64,000 nt of DNA from Galaxea fascicularis (lineage: Eukaryota; Cnidaria; Anthozoa; Scleractinia; Euphylliidae): positions 9,215,768 to 9,279,767 of the forward strand of contig OX419343.1 of the NCBI GenBank assembly GCA_948470475.1. The letters run 5' to 3'. The translations under genes and the position numbers were made by a program. Numbering within the stretch: the first letter of the stretch is position 1; every line of letters starts with the position of its first letter. Under the pieces are notes generated by a model that saw only the letters and a list, made by a program, of their open reading frames with translations, made no database searches and had not been told where the DNA came from. Below, piece after piece: positions 11,400-22,200 of the stretch.

Positions 11400-14320
11400 A
11401 TGTATACCAAACCCCTCATCGCTAAGGTTGTCATGAGCACATTGACAATCGCCCTTAATTCGGTAGCTGTGATTGGAAATGCTTCGGTTTTGGGCATTAT
11501 CGCTCGTTTCAAATCGCTACGAACAGTTCCCAATCTCCTACTTGCTAACGTGGCGTTAGTAGACCTGCTTAATGCAGTCATTAACATGCCGATTCATTTG
11601 ATCTACTCGGTATTGGAGGCTGGTTGGTACAGAGGCCAGAGTCTAGCGATCATGACCTCCTTCCTCAATCGACTCTTCACGACCCTCAACATGGCATCGA
11701 TGCTGGTTTTGATGGGGGCCATGTACTTTGCTATTACGTTTGACTTGAAGTACCTGACTTTGAAGACGAATAAAAAAGCTGTGGTGAGCTCTTGTCTGAC
11801 GTGGCTCATGGTCTCTGTATTGGTGGTCTGCTCGTGTATCCCGTTGGTACGTGTTGATCTTGGCGATGTGCTTGTCAGAGGATACAGAGCGAAGATTATA
11901 AAAGAAGAAAAGCCCGTTGTCGCAACGGTAATGGTGGTGTTCATCATCTTTACTGCGTTGCTGGGTTTCCTGACAACTTTGTCGATCAAGAAAAAGCACA
12001 GAAAGGTAATTTTATCTATTTATGGTTAATTAATTTTGTTTGAAGGTATCTCACCAATTTCTTCCCTTGATTCCAAATTAACTGACGAATTAATCAACGG
12101 ATGTCCCAGTTTTCTGCCATAAAAACAACGATTCCTAAAAACATTTTCCCAACAAAAAGAAATTAAAACTAAATTAATGTAAACATGCAAGTAGGCCCTC
12201 AAAGTCAACTTTTTTCAGTTTTTAATAATTTCTTAGAAATTGAAGAACACGTTCAGGTTGCAAAACTCTCATAAGTTTATGTTTTGAAGCGCCATTGAAA
12301 TTTTTTGACCTTGCACTTCAGTTTGATAATATTTTTTGAAATAGGTAGTGTTGACGTCAATTGTTTCGGATTCAAATGCAATAATTGAATTTGAATCAGT
12401 TTCTCTGTTTGGCCAAAGCTATCAGTACCGAATTGAAGCGTCGTCCGGGCGTCAATGAGATGTCGATTTTAATCCACGGATTTCACCTGTGAGAAGGAAC
12501 AGAGGGAGATGGCAGATGGCGAAGGGGTTATGCGTGAAGCGTTATTTGTGAAAAACAAAAGCTCGTAACATGTGAAAAGAGCTCAGTTGAAGTCTTGATT
12601 TGTGATCGCCGTCGGTGATCTTCTTGTTTTGTGTACCGTGATTCGAAAATCATGAGTAAATTTTGGTGAAAATCGAGGATCTAATATTCGCTGATATAGA
12701 AAGTAACTTCTTGCAAACGTTACCGTCCGTTAACGGGCTCCTGTTACTTGTCGGTATTTTACTTTTAAACCCGCCACAACTATCCTATCGGTAACTCTGC
12801 ACAAATCTCAAAACTTGTAATGTTCGACCCCCTCGATGTGGATGTTACCTGCAATAGCAAACAGCGAAGACTGTTAAAACAGTTCGAGCTTTGGTTTCGT
12901 TTTTCTTATCACGGAATCATCATGTAAAATAAGGCAAGGAGATGACCATAAAGTGAAAATAATTTCGTTGAACGTTCATCACAATGCAAGATTTCCCTTG
13001 CACATTTGAAAGCTAGAATGTCACCCTACTCGTTTTAAAACAGTACAGACCCTGCATACCTCTAAGAAATTTAGGACTAATTAATTCCACTCGAGTAATT
13101 TGGAACATTTCACTGTTTAAGTGTTGTCAACTAAATACACGTGATTTTGGAAACGCCATAAAATACACGCGTGAATTATGGTTTGAAGGCAAATAAGCTC
13201 GTTATATGTGATTAGGACCCCCCCCCCCCCACCCCTTATAACACCCTAACTGAAGGCTGAAAGAAATCCAGAATCTGAGCTTGACGATCGTGATTGTGAT
13301 TAACGTGTCAATCACAATCATATCCACTGATAGAATATGAATTTCAGCCCGAACGGCTTACGTTTTCATTAATTAAGGAGCAAACATTTGCATGACAAAG
13401 TGCCAAAGCACGATTCTCGCCACTCTTGCTTATTCATTTTGCAAATATAAGCGGCGCCCCTTTGCAGTTCGCATCGTCTTTTGTTTATTTATTTTCTTCT
13501 GCAGAGAGCAAAGATGAGCTTACCCGCACTTCTGGCCGAAGCCCGACTGCAAAATGATATAAGGGCGACCAAAACCATTGCCCTAACAGTAGCTGCCTTC
13601 TATTTGTGCTATTCGCCTGTCATTGTCTATGTATTGAGGGGCGAACGAGATGGAGCCCAGGTTAACTCCTGGGTTTCATTCTTCTCTTGGCTCACGTTAT
13701 ACTTTTCGACCGCTGTAAACCCGATAATCTATTATTTGCGAAAAAGCCGATTTCGCTCGGCTTTGAGGCAGTTCATCAAAGATCCCTTTGGATCGAGCCA
13801 TTTTAAAGAGAACCCAAGACGATCGGTTAAGGGAAGAGAAAAACGAAACGCCATAGACGTTCGTACTATAGCAAATTGCGAGCGTGGTGTGCCGAAAAGT
13901 GAAAGGGCTCATTATGCGGAAAAACATGAGGAAACCAGCTCATCAATACAAGCCCTACGAGTCCTGAAGATCAAAACTGATGAAAGAGGAAAACGACAAA
14001 GAAGAAAAATCCTTATCTCGCATGGCGCTATCCACCCCTGTGAAATCAGTACCATCTCATCTTCACAGCCACAATCACAGAAGAGGAAAAGAGAAAATCC
14101 TGCCTTCAAATTACAATCACTAGCGCCAGGAAAGAGACAAAAAATGGAAGAGAAAAACGATGTCGTAGAAGGAAGTACAGGAGGAACAGAAGGAGGATGC
14201 GACCTCGTTCTCACGACGTTTTCCCTCTGCCAAGGAAAAGAACAAGGTCCTGGCTTAGAGAATGAAGGAAGAGAGCGGAGAAACTCCATAGTAGTTGCGC
14301 GCCCAACAAAGGAGGCCTGA
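11400..14320 (+). CDS. Rhodopsin-class (class A) G-protein-coupled receptor, copy 1
   Basis: Two exons, 11400-12005 and 13505-14320, joined in phase 0 (AAAG/GTAATT donor, TTCTGCAG/AGAGC acceptor), give about 473 residues. Exon 1 carries TM1-TM5: GN at 26-27 (N1.50), LANVALVD ending at D55 (D2.50), and W135 in TM4. Exon 2 carries TM6 (CYSP in place of CWxP), TM7 with NPIIYY and a helix-8 RFRSALRQF, then a long Lys/Arg/Ser-rich cytoplasmic tail. The extracellular disulfide is absent: there is no cysteine at the start of TM3 or in loop 2. The DRY motif reads FDLKYL. I chose the ATG at 11400 over the one at 11340 because only 11400 is conserved in copy 2. The ligand is unknown; it looks like one of the many cnidarian orphan amine/adenosine/melatonin-like receptors. 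AATAAA occurs shortly after the stop. Confidence 0.85.
12006..13504 (+). other. Intron of GPCR copy 1
   Basis: GT-AG intron of about 1.5 kb. Its distal half (from about 12780) matches 23240-23870 of the copy 2 intron. It lacks the palindromic elements found in copy 2. A short imperfect inverted repeat (GATTGTGATT/AATCACAATC) lies near 13288-13322. Confidence 0.75.
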
Positions 14321-15863
14321 TGCAGTATGGATGGAGGATGCTGTCGGAGAAAATAAAAACAAGAAACTGTGAAACTAGAATTGAAGGAAGAGCAATAAGT
14401 AAAGATTAAAATGATAACAGCACTTTGACTGCCACAAAGTTTTCACACGTTTTCGAGAGTTAATCTACTTTGCATGTCAAACAAATTCTAGCTCAGTAAT
14501 CAACAATTTTCGGCTTCTCTGTGAGCTTTTCTTATGAAGCCATAACGATGACTCCTCGTGAGAAGCTGAGAAGCTATTAGAATGGATCACACCAGCTTGG
14601 ACAGCCTGTGTTTCTGTTTTGTTACTCGGTCTTTCCTTTCCTCGCGATAAAGAAGCACCCGTCTGACAGCTGGTGCATTAATAAAGCCACAGGACGACAG
14701 AGAGGAAGAAAGTGAGTGAAAGCTAACCACCATGCATGCCGTTTGCCCAGGTTGTTTGTGCCAACTACGGCGCAAATATCAATAATTGACGGCGTTCATG
14801 AAGTCAGTGCATCGTGAGAACTTCACGATAGTGTAAATATTGCATAATTGATCTTTTCCGAGACAAAACTGTGGCTACACCTGCATTTTGAATCGTTTTA
14901 TTCTAGATTCAACCGAGACATACTCCTACTGACCCAAATATGCTTCCCCACCCCCCCCCCCCCCCTCCCCCTCTCCAGGCAATGTTAAGAACCATCCTGT
15001 AGACACTGTCTTCCTTGTAAAGCGACGATGTAGAGGATCGGAAATTGCTGAAAATGAAGATAATTAGTGCCAACAACAGTTAACTATCTGAACTATTCTT
15101 GGCTCTCATCGAAGGCCCGGAGCAGCAAAAGGCACGAACAGTAGTTTTTGACTTAAGAGTGAAATATTACGTTGGATTTACTTGTATGAAATGTAGTATG
15201 TAGAAAACGAGGAGAAAGGTAGATATACAGTCGTCAATTAAAGGAAAGAAAATCCATGTCACTTGTAAGGCAACGTGACTAATAACAGTTGAACTGAGAG
15301 ATGTAAAAGTTTGTGAAAGCTCCATGAATAAAGGGGTTGTGGGCCGGCATGATGCTTCTTATATAGTGTAGGAGCGGAGAGGACTACGTAGCAACCAAAG
15401 ACGCAAAAAGCTAGGAAAGGTGTGCTTATTTTAAGGCCTTTGATGCGTCCAACGGCTAAAGAGCTTTACCTCAAAAGCGAAATCTGAATTATTACTCCTA
15501 CCTGTTAATATCGAATTGGACACGCGTTGCAATACACAAACAATACAACACACTACAATACACAAACTAGCAGTGTTACATAAACACAAGAGACAGAAAA
15601 CAAGGAGAAGATCCGATATGTTTTAAACCAATTGACTCGAAAATAGCCCAAAACGTAATCCAAAATAACCACAGACAGAAGCAATATTTTGAAGATAATG
15701 ACACATAATAAATCCAGTATTGTGGCCATATATACATGCATTAATGCCTTTGAAGTGACAATCACTAAGATTCTAGGATACCAAACAAAAAAAAAACCCG
15801 TTTAAACTGGACCTCTGCTATTGAAATGACCTCCCAGCTCAGCTATTCTGAAACATCCTAATC

Positions 15864-15868
<5 letters not shown>
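14321..15868. other. 3' flank of GPCR copy 1
   Basis: No further gene. The probable 3' untranslated region has AATAAA-like signals near 14350 and 14680. A C-rich run lies at about 14947-14967. The whole stretch is the counterpart of about 24610-27025, but it lacks about 370 bp present there at 26251-26620 (junction at about 15337). Confidence 0.6.
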
Positions 15869-15894
<26 letters not shown>

Positions 15895-15924
15895 ACTTGC
15901 ATCTACAACCGCAGTACAAATATG

Positions 15925-16035
15925 AATTATTTCATATATACTTCACATCACTTCACTGTGCGGGAAAATATGAACTCAATTTGACCTCGCTCCCAATGTG
16001 TGGCTTCATAGCTCAGTTGGTAGAGCGTTTTGGGT
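15925..16035 (+). mobile_element. tRNA-headed SINE, truncated copy
   Basis: Contains the phrases TTCATATATACTTCAC, then AATTTGACCTCGCTCCCAAT, and then the tRNA-like 5' half GGCTTCATAGCTCAGTTGG with the polymerase III A box, breaking off at about 16035. The same order of phrases is found in the fuller copy at 31560-31835. The B-box half is missing here. Confidence 0.65.
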
Positions 16036-16286
16036 AAATCCCTGAATATGTTTTCGTATATCTGACATTTTTCACCCTATCCAAAAACTGTTTTATTTTA
16101 GAGAGATTAATTTTCTCTTGGAACCAGACAACAACCTCAGTAATTTAGAGAGATTTTCAGGCAAGACATGTCCTGTTAATTTACTCTATTGTTGTTTAAA
16201 TTGAAAAAAAAAAAAGATCAAATTACGATTCCACTGCATTGGATTAGGGGCTTAGCCTCAAGCACCCCGCAATATTTTTTTTAGAA

Positions 16287-16321
<35 letters not shown>

Positions 16322-16959
16322 CCACCATAATTCATTTGGATATAGAATAAAATGACTAAAACAGACATCTTTAATTTCAATCATCAATCATATTGTGATA
16401 GGGGTATCATCCAGAAAAAAAAATCACAGCGTATATAAATTTTATCATAAGAAATTCTTGTGTTATCCAAAAGCTTTCAGATGCTACAAGCGATTAAACC
16501 TGACTGTAGAGGCTGACTTCAGCAGTATTAGTTGTTAGTAGTACAATGAATAGCCAGTGGAGTTGCACTGAATCCTTTTTTTCTCGGGACTGTTTCAGGC
16601 GTGGGTTTATTACTCAAAACTTTCAGTGAAATCAAAAATTACAGAAAGACAATTGAAATGTTTGAATTTGCATACACAACATATGAAAAAACACTGGTTA
16701 CTCTGCAATCCTGTCTGAGGGGTGGTGATTTTAACCATACTGCATTCATCAATACAATGCAGTTGATAGATGAAATGATTATTGATCCATGCCCTCTTGC
16801 TGATAAATTCGAAAAGCATATACATCTGAGTAACTAGAGAGTGTGCCTCAACCTACAGTTGATTTTTCTTTATCCCTTTGTTATGGTACAGTGAGATTGA
16901 TGTTTTTTATCTGACGAACGAAGTGAGCCGGAAAAATTGGGATCTACTTTTTTGTCATG
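16036..16959. other. Spacer between duplication units
   Basis: Holds an (AAT)n microsatellite at 16288-16318 and no supported gene. An open frame at 16601-16837 (78 codons) has the look of a helical peptide (FEFAYTTYEKTLVTLQSC) but no motif and no partner exon. Confidence 0.4.
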
Positions 16960-19277
16960 TGGGCATGCTGTAGTTTCGGATAAACCCAAACCTCAGTCAC
17001 CGATCGCTGGTGTGGCCGCTGTATAGCAACTCAGCACTGTACTTTATTTAGGTCACCTTGATACTCATCTTGTACGGTAAACAAACTCCGTCCCAGAACG
17101 GTTCTTATAAAGGAAAAATTACAAAAAATATTAAGGATAGGACGACAGAAAGCTTGAAACAATACAGGAAACATGCGGTTAAAATACAAACGTACCTTAT
17201 CGGCGGTGACTCTACGTACGACACAAAAAAAAACTACCAGCAGCGAAAAGCATAAAACTAAACAACCTGACTTACACTATAAGCAAAGAGGCGAAAATGA
17301 AAAACCTGCACAAAAAAGATTGGCTTTTAAGAACTAAGACAAACAAAAGAGGTTTGAACGTACATGGACATGAAAGCGTTACGTAATGAAAAAAAAAAGG
17401 AAAAACAAACAAAGTGTTGAACCGGTTACGCAACTGCGGTAACAGCTGGATTACTGACAGACTCAGTAAAACTCACTAAAAGTCCATTTTTGTTTTTATA
17501 GTTTTCTCATAATCTAGACTTTGCAGCAAGTCTTGGTTACTGGAAACCTTCAACTGGCCTGAGATACGAATAGACTTGGATATGTCGCTCAGTGGATTTC
17601 TAGTTTCGTGCAACAGCAAGGTTCTGTTTAGATGGCTAAGGAGAAAACTGAATAGCTTTTAGAATAAAAAAGATTGTTTTTCTGCTCTGGAATCACGATT
17701 TTAAAATATAAAAATTTTATGTACTCAGAGCTGAATTAAAAAAAAACATAAAAGTGGGATATTTCGTTCGGATCCACAGAGCTTCGTCAGCCACAATGCA
17801 AATTTGAATGTTAAGAAGGATTATATAATGATCTCGAGGGGGCTATGATGGTGTCATATATGCTGGCTAATTCGAAGCCATTGCCTCTGTTCAAAGAGGG
17901 CTTACGTAATCTTGTCTCAATTGCCTCACTTTAAGCGGCGTTTGAAAGTGTTCTGACTTTCCGTGGCAAGGGCTTTTGAATACTGCTTTTTGTTAGTTGG
18001 CCGAGCTAAATATGCACGCCTTTCGGACGCTGATTGTGAAGAAATAGCTTTAAAACACTGTTATTCACACCTTCACAGTTGAGTTCTCAAGATTTTCAGT
18101 TGACGTGTTTCACGAGTCGCTATTTTGGTAAAGGCAATTAGCTTTTCAATTTCCCACTCACTTTTGGGTTGAAGTTCCGGCTCTCTTTTCCTTAATTATA
18201 GAGGGCGGTCGTTTTTCAAGACAACACATGTCATGTCGTCGATTTCTCTAACTTTTTCGCTTGTCAATGTTGAACTACCATTTTTTCTGACAAACTGCTG
18301 CCGAGGCATTAGCTTGAGAATCTCCTCTTGATGTGGGGACCCGTCATCACTTTTCTCGTTAACAGGCTGACGTTAAGTGGCGTATTAGTTTGTCGGCAGG
18401 TGATGAGACCCAACAGGACGTTTTACCAGCCACCTCTGTTACTGCGTTGGGTTCCTCCCACTAAAAGCTAAATAACTAAAAACTTAAAATTGTCGGTGGA
18501 TCAACGTTTTTGGATAACGCTTTTAAGGATAAAATGAACAGTGTTTTTCTTTATATTCTTTAGATGAATTAACCGTGTTTATAGTCTGCTAATTAATACA
18601 TTTAAATTTTGCCGATATAAACAAAAAAGAATCTTGCTGGGTAAATTTGCAGAATCTAAATATAGCTGTAGGTAAGAAATACAGCCAACAGCTGTTCAGG
18701 GAAGTTAACCGGTTCGAAATCAAAAGGACGTAAAAAAGCTTAGTTTAACACGAGGAGCATCAACTACTGTAAAGTCGGATCAAGTACTCCTGAAGCCGAA
18801 CATGTGTTTTTGAGCGATTTATGCCATTAGTGTCCAATTGGTTTGTCCTGGCAAAATATGAAAAAGTGCGAAAGTTGAACGTTAAATGTAAGAATATTCC
18901 ATCTGTGAAATTGTGTCAATAATAACAATAAAAAAAACACTCTGGCAATCTAATACAAAGCAAACCGTTTTTTTTTGTGAAAAACGAAACTGTGCTGTTT
19001 AAAAGGATCGTGAAATTTAGTGATGAACATGGCCGGTTGATAATAAAACAAGATCAATTAAATTAGATCAGTCCATATACCGACTCATAACCTTGCTTTG
19101 TCACCTGCCAAGCAAAGGTTCTTTATGTTTTTCATGCAACAGGATTCCCGGTTTAGATTAAAACCTTTGTTTTTAAACTTTTGTTTGGAAGACTTCTAGG
19201 CTTTTTTTCTCTATAGAGTCTTGCAAAAGATACAGAAATTCATGCAGTGTACTACACTTGTTTGTAAGTTCTAAATA

Positions 19278-22200
19278 ATGCAATCTAAACCCCTCATCGC
19301 TAAGGTTGTCATGAGCTCATTAACAATCGCCCTTAATTCGGTAGCTGTGATTGGAAATGCTTCGGTTTTGGGCATTATCGCTCGTTTCAAATCGCTACGA
19401 ACAGTTCCCAATCTTCTACTTGCTAACGTGGCGTTAGTAGACCTGCTCAATGCAGTCATTAACATGCCGATTCATTTGATCTACACGGTATTGGAGGCTG
19501 GTTGGTACAGAGGCCAGAGTCTAGCGATCATGACTATCTTCCTCAATCGATTGTTCACGACCCTCAACATGGCATCGATGCTGGTTTTGATGGGGGCCAT
19601 GTACTTTGCTATTACGTTTGACTTGAAGTACCTGACTTTGAAGACGAATAAAAAAGCTGTGGTGAGCTCTTGTCTTACGTGGCTCATGGTCTCTGTATTG
19701 GTGGTCTGCTCGTGTATCCCGTTGGTACGTGTTGATCTTGGCGATGCGCACGTCAGAGAATACAGAGCGAAGATTATAAAAGAAGAAAGGCCCGTTGTTG
19801 CAACGGTAATGGTGGTGTTCATCATCTTTACTGCGGTGCTGGGTTTCCTGACAACTTTGTCGATCAAGATAAAGCGCAGAAAGGTAATTTCATGTATTTG
19901 TAATTGATTTTATTCGAAGCTGCCACACCAGTTCCCTCCTTTTTGTCCTCCCATGATTCCACATAAACTAACAAATTCATCAACGGATATCTTTTCTGCC
20001 ACAAAATTAAACAATCCCCCCCCAAAAAATAAAATAAAATAAAGTAAAAACCCGGCAAATTAAAGTAAAATATGCAAGTAAGCTTTAACGTAAAAGTCAA
20101 ATTTTTTCAGTTGTTTTCTGAGAAAGTCAGTGATGTTGCTGAATGTTACGTAATCGAAGAACACGTTCATGATGCTTGCGAGTCTGTTTGGAAAATATTG
20201 CTGAATTGAGCCGTTAATGAGATGCCGATTTTAACGCACCGATTTCTCTTTCACGTTAGAATTCATTCTTGTACCTAGAGCCTTCTGGCCCTCTTAACCG
20301 GTGAAGCCTGAGCACGAGGACCAGAGGGCTCTGGCGACACAGGATTAGAAAGTCCGAGATTCTAGGACTTCTCATGGCATCAATCTGCTCCTACCGAAGT
20401 GTCAATGTCTGTAAAGGAGGATCGTGTGTTAAGGCTTTTCGTAACGGAATCGTGGCTAAGAGATTCACAATGGGGAAATAACAGCCCCTCACACATTTTC
20501 GGAAGGGTCATGTTACCTGTTTTTGGTGGTCAAAAACGTTATCTACAATCTTGGACAAAACTACTTGAGAAAAGTGGTTTCTTGGCGTCCAAAAATCGTT
20601 CACGAAAACCTCTGGCTCAACAGTGTTATTATTGGTAATCACATGATTTTTCTCGTGCAAGTTGAAATAGATAAGCACTAGTAAATTTTTTCAAGTGCTT
20701 ATTTATTCGAAATTGCACGAGAAAAATCATGTCATTACTTATTATGATTATATGGCTAGTGTTTGTATACGATATAACGCGCGCTCTGATTGGCTAAGCG
20801 AAGCGAAGCGCTAGGGCATTATTCTCCCGTAATGCCCACGGGCCAATTACGGATGATGCAAATTAGGAACAAAAACAACAAAAAGTCATCCAAAGGCCAC
20901 ATTTGTTTTATTTACATTGAAAATTGGTGCCTCTAGAACAAAAAAACTGAAAACACGACCAGGAAAACTGTTAGTGAAACGTTTGACCTGAGTTTGGAAA
21001 AAATAATGAATAGATTGCCGTGAAGCGACGACTTGTGCTTGAACTAATTTTTCCCCCCTTAGAACCGTTGTGTTCATCGCACAGAATGCCTATTGTTCTC
21101 CGGACATTTACTTACAGTGCAGTGAAAATTATAGATCAGTAGAATTAGCGGTCAAGCGTAACTCGAGTGGCTCTCATTGGTTAAGGATTACGCGCGCTTT
21201 CGCCCGCAGGGAATACTACTTTGCTCAGTAACTTGTCAGGGCGGAGCTAACAAACAAAGACCTTGGATGTCATTGTTTGCGCTATTGTTTCTCATATCAC
21301 ACTTCGAGCGTGTATTACAAGCCGGCCTTTGACAAACTTGATCATTTCTGTTCTCGACCGATGCATATCACTCCTACCGCAGAATGTCTTTCTTACGATT
21401 TCCCGCTAAGAAAACATTCGCTCACTCAAGATTCGGTTCCTTTTTTTGCAAAGATCGCCCATCACAACGATCACAGCGATCGTTATGGTGAGGTTGTTTG
21501 TGCGATCGCTGTGTCATATGGAAAAACTTTTTGCAAGCGTCAAAGTTCTTGCATTTGGTTTTACAAAGTTGGGAAACATTAAATCGCCACTCGCTTATCT
21601 CTTGCTAATTATAAAGTTAGAGTTCGCTAGAATAGATTCGTCTTGTTCGTAATGTTAGCGCAAATATTGAAATATACAAAACATTGTCTGCTGTTCGGTG
21701 CACGCGTGTGTGTAATCTCTGTCTGTTTCTACTTTGCTGTCTGTTTGTTTAGGAGGGAGGCCCGAAGGCCCCCCAAAATATGACTGATTGTCAGTCATTA
21801 TGGCCCTTTGTGTTCAAAGCTTCGAGAAGCTTTATACCCCAAAGGACATTCTGACGCTTTAATGGCAGCGGCGACGGTCGTGGCTGCGGCTCTGCAGATG
21901 GGTCATCCAAAGTTTTTTCAGCCATTCACAGTGTAACCGCCAGACATTTCCGGCCAGCGTTACATTACCATGCTCATGCGCATTTCCTCATTTTTGACAA
22001 GATGGCGACATGACTTTGTTCGTGGAGTGATCGTGATAGCGGCCGTACCTTGCTTCACAGCGATCAACCATTTATTCACTTCCTCTGAGAATAGGAAAGT
22101 AAGAGCCGACCGTGTGTACAAACAATAGTGGTTTGGGAAAGACAACAAAAGAACAGCACAGTTATTCTTCCCATATAATAAACAACTTAATAACCTCGAC

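Larger units (their letters stand above)
8420..15868. repeat. Segmental duplication, unit 1
   Basis: This block is repeated in the same orientation at about 16960-27025. Matching landmarks: 8575-8600 with 17545-17570 (CTTCAACTGGCCTGAGATAC), 9770-9860 with 18385-18475, 10830-10870 with 18740-18785, GPCR exon 1, GPCR exon 2, 14580-14720 with 25025-25165, and 15305-15850 with 26210-27000. Unit 1 has sequence absent from unit 2 at about 8895-9590 and the TCACGA element at 10549-10820. The boundaries are approximate. Confidence 0.85.

Noticed and set aside
11603..11999. Long minus-strand ORFs opposite GPCR exon 1 (also 19481-19867)
   Set aside because: Antisense shadows of conserved coding sequence; no motif, and the same pattern is present in both paralogues only because exon 1 is conserved.
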